The translations under genes were made by a program, and so were the position numbers. A DNA stretch of 64,000 nucleotides from Dacryopinax spathularia (Eukaryota; Basidiomycota; Dacrymycetes; Dacrymycetales; Dacrymycetaceae). This document shows positions 14,065 to 25,348 of the stretch, in pieces. Location of the stretch: the NCBI GenBank assembly GCA_037974965.1, contig JBBPFI010000014.1, positions 186,001 to 250,000 on the forward strand, in the 5' to 3' direction. The notes beneath the pieces were generated by a model. It had not been told where the DNA came from and did no database searches. It saw only the letters and a program-made list of their open reading frames with translations. The stretch's first letter is position 1, and each line of letters begins with the position of its first letter.

Positions 14065-17000
14065 ATGTCCAGTCCACAAGCGCATCATAGCGAAGGCCTC
14101 TCGCGGACGGTATCCAACCCATATCAATCGTACCCTGGGGCTTCAGAACAGTACATCCATCCTGCGCACCAACCGTTCGCGGTTGAATGGGCGCGTGGTT
14201 GTGGCCCTGTACGCTCCGACAGCAATCACAATGGTTCGACGTCCGACGGCTACCTGAGCCCTCAAAGTCCTCCGCTGAGGGGAGCTGTGTCGTACAGCAA
14301 CCTGCACCAGCGATCCGAATACGATGACTACTCCAGACAATCGTCTTCGCATCAGTACCCCTCAACCATGCCGTCCCCAAGCCGAGGGTACGAGGCCCTG
14401 TATCACCCTGCCGTTACAGCTGCTTCAAGACCGGCTCAACTGCCCCACTCCTACTCTTCCCCACCCTTCCCGAATCCACCTCGACCCGAACTTCAGCATT
14501 CTCCTTACTCAGCCAACGCATATACTCATCCTCCTCTGCCTCCGAGCCCATATGCAACGTATGAGGCTAGACACGAACCTCCACCGGCTCCACCACCCCG
14601 TCCGCAATTGCCCACACCACCTGCTTCTGCTGCGCTGATGTCCAGCGATCCCTGGGTTAATCCAGCCCCAGCATACATCCACCCCTCGACGCCTCCGGCT
14701 CCGCCTCGACCCCGCCTACCCTCTACCAGCTCTCACCCCGGCGCTGCCGCATCATCCAACACCAACCACGCCCCCCCCCTACCACCCAAGCCTCCCTTCT
14801 TCTACGAGCAACATCAGAACCCCTCGTCTTCCTCTTCAGCCGGGTGGACGAACGCCACTCCTGGCTTGACCAGAGACTCAGCAACGCTCTCCGACCTCCT
14901 CGAACGTCATAGCATAGCCGACAGCGCTAGCATCGCTGAGACACTTCCGCCCTTCTCCGAAAGTCTTCCTCCAGGCTATAGGTACTCGCTCGTATCGTCA
15001 TCATCTCAACACTGCAACCAATCGCATGGTGTCCACCTGCCTCAGCCTCACAAACCTACACCGTCCTCGCCGGAGGAAAGGAAACGCCGTCCATCTTCCG
15101 CGCGAGCTATACCAGACCGTAGACTGCTGGAGCTGCAAGAGCAGGAAGCCCGCGATCGCGAGCTGGCATTGCGTCTGGCCCAAGAGGAAGCCGCTGGAGC
15201 CGGCGGCGACGGGCTGGGAAGGAGGGGGACTTTAGAGTGGGAAGCCTTTGACGAGGTTGCACATTCCGGTGCCAGTGGGTCCAGTTCTCGGAATCACGGA
15301 GGATGGACGCCGGAGGTGGACGACGTCGAAGATGAGAAGGATACTCTGCGACGACAAGAGCAAGAGGAAGCGGATCGAGCTTTCGCACTAGAGCTGCAGC
15401 GGCAGATGCAGGCTGAACCGGTGGCGGTAGCAGACGTTCGCGGGGATACGTGCTCTCCTGAAGATATTGTCGACGCTGCGGATGCGAAGGAAAGGAGGAC
15501 TCACGAGGAGGAACGGAGGAGGCAGGAGGAGGCAGATGCAGAGCTCGCACGGAGTCTCATGGACGAGCAAGCGGCTGCTTTGGCTGCTGCGGAGGCTCAG
15601 CGAGAGATGACAAGGAGGCAAAGAGAGGAAGAAGATGCTATGCTTGCGCGAAAGTTGGCTGAAGATGTTCCAGACAACCAGAGGGCTGACGAAGAACTAG
15701 CAAGAGCGCTGGACGCACAGGCCCGGCAGGCTGAGGAGAGAATCGAACAGGATCGGCGCGCTTACTCCCATAATGGAGATCGCCAAACCGAGGAAGCACA
15801 CATGTCTCGTCGAGCGACACCTCTTTCTCCAGAGACGCCACGGCTCTTACAGTCGCCAATTGGCGATGGGCATCTTTCGCCGAACCGCGGCCAGTCGTCC
15901 TATGCTACGCACTCGCCGAATCGATCTCCAGCCCGGGAGATTATCGAGCTGCACGACGATGGCTGGCAGCTTTCGAGCGGAAGATCTTCGGAGTCTAGTT
16001 CCATGCACCTCCGGAGTAGCAACCGCAACGGGAGCAGCGTGAGTCCCGCTGAGGTTACTGGACTGGGAGACCCGTTCGAGCGCGGAGCGGGAACGGCGCT
16101 GGGTAGTAGGCACACAGAGGTGTGGATTCGCCCTGGCGTACTCCAGGAAATCCAGCACGAAGTGGACACAGTCGAGCTCAATCCGGCGCCTGGCCCTTCA
16201 TGTCATCCACTTCCCGCAGCACTCTCTCCACCGGCCGACGCCTCGTCGGCCCGCAGTCGCCCAGTGTCTCCGGTGCGCCTCCGACCTGCTATTCCTTCTC
16301 CGCAGCCACTCTCCCTCTTACCAACGCCAACCTCACCCTCCTCCGCGCTGCATCCCGCAGCCGATTTCCAGCCGTACAGGGATCCAAATGCACCCGCAGA
16401 ATCGGCACCTCCGTACTCGCCTCCCGCCGCAGAGCCGAGTCGTGCGCGATCGGGAGGTAGTCCAACCCGCCGCCCGACTCTTTTACCACAGAACATGACC
16501 TTCGATCTGCGTTCCTTCAGCGGTGTCCCGGCGGGAACGTCGAGCGTCACTGCAGCATCTGGAGGAAGCAATGCGATGAGCTTGTATCCGCAGGTTCTAT
16601 ATCGCTCAGAAGTACCTTTGAAGACCCGGGTGTCGCCACCTGCAGAGTTTGCCACCCCTCCATCACAAGCCTCTCCACAAGCTGAGTCAACTGATGTACA
16701 TCGTCCTGGTACGATGAGCTCTTCATCTAGCCATCTGTCACACGCCGTTTCGCCCGTCAATCCGCACCCAGATGAGCCTTGGATCCCCGCTCCGCCACAG
16801 ACGCCTCCGCCCCCGTCCACATGCGCAAGTGTGACGCGTGCATCGTCTTCAGCTAGTGCGAAGTCGATAGCCTCCGCAAGCTCGCAGCTATCTTTCCACA
16901 CTGCACAGCGGGCCAGCACCGCTGCAAGCTTAGCGACAGCGACTGAGACTGCTGAACTTCGAAATACAAGCTTCACGTCTCCTTGCGAAGACTCCCCGAG

Positions 17001-17818
17001 CACTCCGATCAGCTCGTCGCCGCTCGCTCCGGAACTGACAAGGACGATCTCTACTGGCCCGCTCAGTCCAGCGCTGTCAGCGTTGCCTGATATTGGTGTG
17101 TTCTGCACGCTGGAATCCCATCCCGTGTACTGACAATAACGCAGCACTCGGCTTCAGGCCGCCATTCAACGACTCCTTGTTCCATCATCGTTCGGCAGAC
17201 GCTGTGGTTTTCCCTGACCTCGTACTTCTCGAGGCCGATGCCCCCTTGTACATCAGCGCTCCGACCTATCGACGGCTTCTCCAAGCCCTGGCACACTTTG
17301 GTAGCTCCCGGGTGGAAGCGCCACCAGCTCTAATCGCTGAAGTCAAAACTGTTGTACAGACGAACGCAGTGGTGCAGTTCAGCAGGGCGAGCGCTCAGTC
17401 GCAGAAGTGGAGGTGTATCTTGCATCTTGAAGTCCATCCCTCGCAGCAAGGAGGTAATGCTCAAACCGCTGCGCGTGGCCGATCACCGCCGTCGAGCATC
17501 AAAGCGCGCTCCGATGCCCTGAATACTGTGATCGCCTTACCACAGCCATCCCCTTCATTGCCATTCACCATGTCCACTCTGGCAGACTATTTGGGAAAAG
17601 CACTTTCCGATTCGCGGGTGGCTTCGAGCGATCAGGCGAAGGCCTTGCATCGCGCCATACGGGAGAGCGACCCGGAGGAAGCCAAGAAGAGCGTCGAAGC
17701 GCCATCTCTCCGGGAAGGGATACTGGGCGTGTTTGGGCTTGGCAGAACCTCGAGACGAGCAGATCTGAACGAGGATACTTATGACTTGGTTACCCCTTTC
17801 ATATTGTCCGATACGTAA
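14065..17818 (+). CDS. Large disordered protein with repeated MIU/UIM-like ubiquitin-binding motifs
   Basis: Two exons (14065-17095, 17145-17818; 49-nt intron GTGTGT...CGCAG) give 1234 residues. Family not recognised. Residues 1-340 are Pro/Ser/Tyr-rich and disordered. Residues about 350-570 are charged helix containing five variants of a D-x-x-L-A-x-x-L motif: DRELALRLAQEE (~366), DRAFALELQRQM (~433), DAELARSLMDEQ (~491), DAMLARKLAEDV (~523), DEELARALDAQA (~543). This resembles the MIU (inverted UIM) ubiquitin-binding helix, where a central Ala contacts ubiquitin. Residues about 640-1010 are again Pro/Ser-rich. The second exon holds a compact, probably folded part (FPDLVLLEADAPLYISAPTY, then KWRCILHLEV). 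It is divergent from NLR-A and followed 323 bp later by NLR-B. Ubiquitin binding is inference; an alternative is a plain coiled-coil scaffold. Confidence 0.8.
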
Positions 17819-18141
17819 CGGAGTTCAATTCGGCGTCTTTGCCACGCTGCAGGCGCCTGGTACGTCAATGTACACCAGAGTCCTCTCGGATGTTCCCGCT
17901 TCTATCTCCTGCAATTCCCGTAACGCATATCTTCCCGAAGCTGCTCCTTGTGTTCCAAGTTCTTCTGGCCAATCTGGGAAGTGGCAGGCACGAGCGACAC
18001 CGCCTCAGTCGGTAGACCGGGCCGGAGTATCCCGCTCAGCCTATATATCAGAATCCTTCTGCATCCTCGCCTGCCTGGTCGCCTCACTGTGTCCCCAGAC
18101 GATAGTCCGACAGGGGAGCGTTGAAGTTGTATCTCTCTACC
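17819..18141 (+). promoter_or_regulatory. Spacer and promoter region of NLR-B
   Basis: The 323 bp between the end of the MIU-like protein gene and the NLR-B start must hold the terminator of one and the promoter of the other. Nothing more specific is visible. Confidence 0.3.
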
Positions 18142-21100
18142 ATGAACATATCAACTCAGCCACTCAGAGGCAATCGAACAAACTTCCCCCTGGAGTACCA
18201 GGACGCCGCGGTCCAGCGTCGCGCCCCCACAGTCCTCGACACTGGCTCGATTCGGCGACCTTTCCTCCAAGCCAAGCAGGTCATGGAGAACACATGTGCG
18301 ACGATCATTGATAAGACGAAGACACGAATTGCAGATGCCACATCTGAGCTGGTGGGCATCGCACGTGTACGTCTGCCCGCTGGTAGCGGGTTTAGGCGTT
18401 GGGCACCGTGTTAACCCTTCGATAGTCCTTGCGTCAGGCTTCCAAAGACTGGGAGGAGCTCGAAGCCTACACTCGCCAGTATTCTATCGCTATACACAAC
18501 CTGCTGTCCGAACCGGCTGAAGGTGCCTCGGACCTCCGCGACCCACTGGAACAATTGGCCAGGTAGGCCTCTTGGCTATCGCACAATTCAGCCCACTGAC
18601 GGTAAGGTTCCAGGCAGCTTCAGAATCTGATGACAGAAGCTCGCACGGTCGCTTATGGAACGGGAATCCTTCGCGACCTTGCGGGTCTTGCTTCTGATAC
18701 GGAAGGCGTGCCTCAGCGTATAAAGAGAAAGCTCGAGGAGACGCTCAGTGTGTTCAAGGTGCGCCTACGCTCCCCCTCTCCTCCTATGATCGAAGGCCCA
18801 TTATTTCTAGCTCACCATGACGCTGCGAACCGCTGTCGGCGTTTCTCGTCTCTCAGAAATTGAGTCTAGGATGGAAGAACTTTCGTCCATGCGCGAAGAT
18901 ATGGTACAACTCCGTAGTACGCACACTTTGAATCTGTGTCGCAACCTCATATGCTGATATGAAATCAGAAGACCTCCAATTCACCTCTCCGCGGGTGCTT
19001 ATGGAGATTCCTCCCGTTGCTGGGTCATCGTGGGATCCCGACCGCGCGTGCATGGCGGGCACTCGGACATGGTTGCTTGACGAGATTATGCAATGGGTCC
19101 AGAAGCCGGACACGAAACGGGGAGCCAAGGTCTACTGGCTAACCGGTGTGGCTGGTAGCGGGAAAACGGCTATTGCTCATTCCATCAGCCAGCGTGCGCA
19201 CTCAGCTGGTGTCCTTCTGATGGCTTTTTTTTTCGATCGTCGAGCTGTAGCCAGAACGCACGGATCCAGTTTCGTCCTGTCCCTGGCCCGAGCGCTAGCG
19301 ACGGTGGACGAAGGGCATGCTCGTTTCTTGTCCTCGCGCATTCATGCGGACTCCGCATTGCTGCTTTCCTCCCCCGGCCGCCAGATCCAAGAGCTAGTGG
19401 TGGAGCCTTTCGAGCGACGAGCAGGTGCCTTGAGACGTCACGTAATTGTCCTTGATGCCTTGGACGAATGTGACGAGGGCAAATCCAGGCTTTTTTCCCT
19501 CCTAGCCGAAGACGTCGCATGTCTTCCATCATGGTTGCGCATTGTCGTCACATCCCGGCCGCTCTCAGAATATACCGATTTCGCAGTCGGAGGGCCCAAT
19601 ATCCATCACAAAATACTCTGCCTCGGCACCCCGGAGAACACCCTCGACATCAGAGCATTTATGTCACAACGCCTCAATCGCGTGGCAAAACATCACAACC
19701 TCCCGGTGCGGTGGCCCAGTGAAAACTTGTTTGCTGCCTTATGTGATCGAAGCGGCTACCTGTTCCTATGGGCAACTCTTGTGACGGACTTTCTCCATCG
19801 ATCGCTGAGGCCGGAATGGAACCTCAAGCGCCTACTGGAAGGGCAAGCACCTAACCATTTGGAGGAAAGAATGGATGAAGCTTACTCTTTTGTGTTGAGG
19901 GCTTGCCCGTGGCAAGACGAAGACTTTAAGGTTGGCTATCGACTCTACATAGGCTTTCTGGCAACCTGCCAAGATAGCATGTCCATCTTTATGATGCATG
20001 CCCTTTCCGTTCGGCCAGACATCCATCCACGGTCGATCTTAACCCATCTTCAGTCGATTCTATTCTGCGGCCATGTCAGCTCAGGGAATAACCTCACGAA
20101 GCGCATGGCCGAGTATCGACGTTCTAAATTGAAGGACGCTTGTAGTTTGGAGCTGCCATCTGCTTCGCCGCGTGCCGCAAAGGAAACGTCGAAATCAGGC
20201 TTTGACAACGAATATTTGCCGATCCGCCCACTGCATTCGTCGTTCTTGGACTTCATTCGACATCGTGCTGAGCCACCGTTTCGTGTTGATCTGCACGAGT
20301 CTCATCGGAACCTTGCGATGGGATGCATGGCCCTGCTCAAAGTTCACTTGAATGAGAAACGCGTAGGGATCCATTGCGTTCCGGGAATGAACAGAGAAGA
20401 TTGGACCGGATCGCGACCGCACCCATCCACACCTCCGGCAGACCTCTGGCCTGTTGGAATCATGAAACTCATGGCGCAACATTGCGGCGAGTATTACAAC
20501 TCTGACCGGTCTCCTTGGCGGAGTGCATTGAAGTATGCCCTGGCACACTGGATTGCCCACCTGGTCCAGCTGAATGATGCCTCGTCTGAGCTTTCGGCAG
20601 CTATTCTCAACATCGTACAGGGACCGGCCTTTCTACATTGGGCTGTGGCAGCGGATGTGCATGGCTGTTTCACCTCGTCTCATGCCTGCAGTTCGGTTTG
20701 CAGCTTACTGTCGTGGCTCGAGGTGCGTTCTGTCAGTACATCTCCGCTGTCGACACTACTCAATCCCAGATTTCCTGACAGGAACACAGAAAACAAGTTC
20801 CCTCAGCGTATGAGGCAGCTTTCGAAGAGAGCAAGGCCTATCAAATGGAAACCCTTTCTCGTTATCTGCGAGTAGCAGCGGAGCAGTGGGGCGGATACGC
20901 GTGGCTGGGTGGGCAAGAAACTCTGATGACTCAGCTTTCTTCTGGGAGCGTGCGCATCTGCAGAACACTTGCTTTACAGGTTACCACTGGCCTGGACTTC
21001 CTCTTGGCTAGGGCACTTCATACCCATGCGCTTAATCTAGCGTTCGACACTTCGGAGCATGAAGAGTCCGTGCATGCCATAGAAGACGCGATCCAAATCT

Positions 21101-22548
21101 ATAGAAGGCTTCAAGCAGCTCGACCAGATATTTACTCAATCCACCTGAGCCATTGCTTGTATGAGGCGGCTCATCGTGTGTGGCGTACTCTTTGCGAGGA
21201 GGCGATCGCAGCTGCCGAGGAAGCGAGACAAATGTTTGGCCTGTTATCTGCCAGGGAAGTGACAGGCACTCTGGTAGTGGAATACCTATCTTGCAGCAAT
21301 CTCGTCCCGAGGTCCCATAAGCCGAATCTCCCGGAGCTGGAGTACGAGGCTGCCGAATGGAAGACCATATTCTACGCCAGGGAGCATACACAGACATTGA
21401 CCTTCCGGAGGTCATACGCCTCCAGCCTGGTTCAACTGATCGAGGGTTCAATCGCTGAAAAGAACAGAATCAGTGCCCGGGAAGCTGTCGATAGCCTCAT
21501 CTTGCTTGTGCAGCGAGACTGGCATGAGTTCGGGCGGGGCCGGGAGGATGCTGGAGGCTTCGAATTGCTCTACATGATCCAGAGACTTTACGTGGGCAGT
21601 CTTCTATTGTTTGCTGCCGATTGGTGGGAAGAAGCCACCGCACTCTTGGCTGCGTGTGACTTGGATATACTCAAAGTGTACAATGCCTACGTGCCCTGCA
21701 TGGTGTCTGGCGTGGTCGTACCCCCGAGAGTGATCGAGATCATCCAATCAAGACGGAGGCGAGTCAATGAAGAATTCGGAGGAACCGGAGGGGTAATCGA
21801 TCGCGGCACCTCGCTGAATGGATCTGCGCAAACACATAACGAGATTACCATTTCAGACTATAAGCTATCGTCATCTGAAGAATTTTTCGTGCTGGGTATA
21901 CTCAGCGCGGCAGGTTGGCACGAGGAGATAATGGACCTCACTGCACAGCTGAGCCTGTGCCACCCCCGTCGAATAAAAGCCTTGTCAGCAGCTGGATGGC
22001 ATGATGATGCACTTGCACTTCTGCTGCAGTCCTTGAGCACCCGCGATGGACTCGATATTTCCACTGCACGTGTGGTGTTCTCCAATCTTTCGCGGATGTC
22101 TTTGAGGTGGGCGGAGTGCTTGCCTCGGGCTGAGGTTGCTTTGCCAATCTTGGAGTGGATGGCAAAACACGGCACAGGACGGGATGGCAAACAAAAGAAA
22201 CCATCGTCTAGGGAGCTCCTCTGGATCGCCAGCTGTCTTCTTTGTCTAGGACGGACGGACGAAGCGGTAGAGCCAGCGGAGGCTGCACTCCGAACGGATC
22301 AACCCCGTCTGACTGTGTGGCCACGATCGACGAGCCTGCGAGAATCTGTTGCATACCTGCAAGAGATCATTCACCAATGCAGTCCGACTCAAGCCTCTAA
22401 TGCCGACAAAACGATGATAAGGGAAGAAAGCGCTGACAAAAATTCTGTCTTTCACTTTGATTACCACATGATTTTGCTCTGGCTGATCGAATCCCCCCTC
22501 AAATTCATTTCTTGGGTTCTCGAACCCTTCTCACTTCATTACATATGA
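18142..22548 (+). CDS. NLR-type NACHT NTPase with TPR-like C-terminus and hydrophobic tail, paralog B
   Basis: Six exons (18142-18366, 18426-18562, 18614-18758, 18811-18916, 18969-20722, 20782-22548) give 1377 residues; introns 50-59 nt with phases 0,2,0,1,0. Residues about 55-205 are four predicted helices (RIADATSELVGIAR; DWEELEAYTRQYSIAIHNLL; QLQNLMTEARTV; RMEELSSMREDMVQL), like the MLKL-type N-terminal bundle of basidiomycete NLRs. The linker SSWDPDRACMAGTR precedes the NACHT: Walker A GVAGSGKT (264-271), Walker B VIVLDALDEC (~365), VVTSRP. The last exon carries TPR-like helices (EDAIQIYRRLQAARP, CEEAIAAAEEARQM). The protein ends with a hydrophobic segment LWLIE-(11)-PFSLHYI that is also present in paralog C. 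Function (self/non-self surveillance, cell death) is inferred from architecture. Exons 1 and 2 are exactly as long as those of C (225 and 137 nt), so B and C are the closest pair. Confidence 0.92.
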
Positions 22549-22787
22549 CAACATGTCGGGGTACCGGGATAGAATCCATGCATTCCTGTCAATCACATCG
22601 CTGCTATGCTAAGTGTACAAAGCAGGCGGAAAATGTTTCAGACCATATCCGACTATATCTTGAATCAATTGGTCCTCGTACACTGACCGAAGCCGTACTT
22701 CGGAGCAGCAAGAGCCCGTGAGACACGAATTTCATACAAGGTCTGACGTCCCTCCGCGAAATCCGTCAATCCCGCCTGCCCCATATT

Positions 22788-24383
22788 CTACCACATAAGC
22801 CTTGCCCTCCCCTCCCCCCATCCCCCATCGAAGGTCTTCGATAAAAAGGTCGTCATCGTAACCCCATTGATCGCCGCATACCACACCAGCTCACCCACCA
22901 CACCAGCTGTACCCCAAGCATCGTCCTCAATCGGCAGATACGCTCGCAGCAAAAGGTATGGCACGATGAAATACCTCGGTTCAAGGAGAGGTGTCGGCAC
23001 GAGCGTCAACAGCGTACACGCCACGAGCGCGAGCACAGGTAATATGGGCTGCGGGCCAAGCCTGACGGTCCAAATCCAGAAGCAGGCTATGTATATCGGC
23101 GCCCAGAGGTACGGGACGAGCGGATGAGGAGCGATGAGTCGCCGGTAGATGTAGAATGTGTAGTGGCGATTGTCGGATAAGAGGAAAGGGTGGGCGATCG
23201 TGAAGTAGTGGATGATGATCGAGAGGATGAGGGTAAAGATGACCGTGCTGGCGATGCGACTGTTGACTCGTTAGCTGGAGCGTACCAGGTGGAGGCAATG
23301 TACACGCACCGGGCAGAGCCAAACATCTTCTCAATCACCACCCGGATCAAACCCTTCAGACCTAGCGGTCCCGCTAACAGAACGGGCCAAGCCAAGCCGG
23401 TGCTGAAGACGAGGAAGTACAGCGGTAGAACGAGATGCGGCGTCGGGACGTGATTCGTTCGGTCGCCCAAAGCGATGCCGCCGTTCCAGGCGACGAAGCC
23501 GGCGAACCCAGCAAACACGGGTAGATACGGCCACAGTTGGCCGATGAGCTCGGGGAGTCGAGCTAGCGCGCTCGTCACCAATGATTGCAGCGATAGACCC
23601 AATAGACGGAGGTCAACCAGGGAAAGAGCTGGGTCGACAACATGCGCCCTCGTACTCGTGGGCGAAGGCGGTGGACGACCCAGGACATCGAATGCCTGCA
23701 AAGCGGCCGCGTATGCGAGCCAGATGATGTTCGTTTGCCGAAATGTGCAACCTATCGCACCTGTGCTTCACTTCTTATTAGCAGTGCTCAAAAGACGGAA
23801 TGGCGCGTGCGCACCGAGTAGGGCGGCCCAGGCGCTCTTTCCTCGCCGTGCAGCAACAACCGCTCCCAACGCGCACACCACCGCACCCAAATCTGTATAG
23901 TACAGAAACCCAACAAACCACGCTACGGGCATGGCTCCTACTGCCAGAGCTTCCCATCCCGGGCTGAAGGTGTGCAACCATGTGCGTGGCGGCTCGTCCC
24001 TCGGCGGCGGCTTGAGTAGCGGTAGTAGGTGCGCGAGCACCGGCGGGAGCGCCAGGAGAAGTAGAGTGCTGTGAAATCGCAGAAGTGGCAGGGTACAACG
24101 CATCATGAAGAGCTTCGAGAGAGCCAAGGAAAGGAGATATAGCCCAGGCGGAGTCGTTAGCTTGGGATCATATTCGCTGAAGTCGTGTTTGCAGTACTGC
24201 TGTGCTTGCGGGACGTGGAAGGGCTCATCCTGCCGACAACGACGATGTCAGTAACTAGCATCTTGAAATTGAGGATACGTCACATACCATATACGGTTCG
24301 CGCACGGCATCATTGACTAGCCTCAGTACGTAGATATTGACTGCACAGTATGCAAGATAAGGAATTGGCGACGTTTGAACCAT
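22788..24383 (-). CDS. ALG10: Dol-P-Glc alpha-1,2-glucosyltransferase (ALG10/DIE2)
   Basis: Four exons (24383-24288, 24229-23815, 23760-23310, 23259-22788) encode 477 residues. The family adds the last, alpha-1,2-linked glucose to the lipid-linked oligosaccharide in the ER membrane, completing the donor for N-glycosylation. Visible signatures: EPYMDEPFHVPQAQQYC (residues 30-46, spanning intron 1), the DPKLTTPPGLYL loop, FRQTNIIW, NGGIALGDRTNHVPTPHL, and SDNRHYTFYIYRR. About ten or more hydrophobic membrane segments are spread along the sequence. The length is in the usual range (about 450-500). It is convergent with NLR-B (239 bp apart) and divergent from NLR-C. Assignment is secure. Confidence 0.95.
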
Positions 24384-25348
24384 TGTACGGTCGGAAGTTG
24401 GAACGCGACATCAGTGAGGGTCCAATATCGCTATGTTTGGCCTGGCGCGTTAGACCGTGACTGCAGTACTACCGGACTCTTACTCCTGGACTCAACTTGC
24501 GCCTCCTGAGCAACTCTGATAGTACGCTTAATGCATGGCCATGGTACCTCTCGACAGTCATGGTGCAAGGGGTCCAACAATCAACCCAGCTTGCCCAGCT
24601 TCCCCATACTAGCTCACCTCAAAACGAGCTCTGTAGCCTCTGTCAACCCACCGCTCAGCATATATGAACCAGCGCTATGCTATATACCACGTCAAACCCA
24701 TGGCTGCTAGAGGAATACAACTTCGGGTAGTTGTTGGTGATTGCCGAACGGCCGGCGAAGGTTCGGAAAGAGAAGACCGCCTGCAGCCAAGCAGTACGAG
24801 GAAAGGAGCACGCGAAGCTTGCGTGCTAATTGCTCACCAAGGGCTTTTTCACCGAACATCCAACGCGGTCTGAAGGAGGATGCTTCACGGACCTGGAATG
24901 CTCTTCCTCGGATGTCCCCTTCGCGGTCCAGCGGCTGAAGCAGTGAGATCTGCACAGTTGGGCTACTGACCTTCCTTCCTTAGCTGCTGAACGGTTCGTC
25001 TCGTTCCGTCATCAAACCTCGTCCGCGATTGCCAAACGTTCACGGTCTGCTTCAACCTGCCCTCACCCGGCAGCTGACTCTGTCGTTCGTCGAGAACAAC
25101 GTGCTCAGGGCAGCGTCTTCCGGAAGTCCATTCATTCCTCGACATTCCGACCAAATGAGGAACGAAGCTCGGCACCGCCTCACTGTTCAATCCCGGAGCA
25201 CTACCTGCAGGCAACCGCGTTTTGCCCTTATCTACGATTATCCTCCCTATTGCGCCAGCGTCTGCTATCCCTCTGCTTGATCCTGTTTATCTGGTCACTG
25301 TATTCACTCTTCCTGCCTTTCATCTGCCCACGGGGAACGTCTACTACG
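24384..25348. promoter_or_regulatory. Divergent intergenic region between ALG10 and NLR-C
   Basis: 965 bp between two divergent start codons. It must contain both promoters; no coding sequence is supportable. CT-rich stretches around 25260-25330 precede the NLR-C start. An upstream in-frame extension of NLR-C beginning at TTG 25250 would add a hydrophobic leader, but it uses a non-ATG codon and paralogs A and B lack it. Confidence 0.4.

Noticed and set aside
16203-17147. 314-codon open frame antisense to the MIU-like protein gene
   Set aside because: It mirrors a stop-poor Ser/Pro coding region, and the sense gene has better support from its intron and continuous frame.
25250-25348. N-terminal extension of NLR-C with a hydrophobic leader
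   Set aside because: It would start at TTG, and paralogs A and B begin at the position equivalent to ATG 25349.
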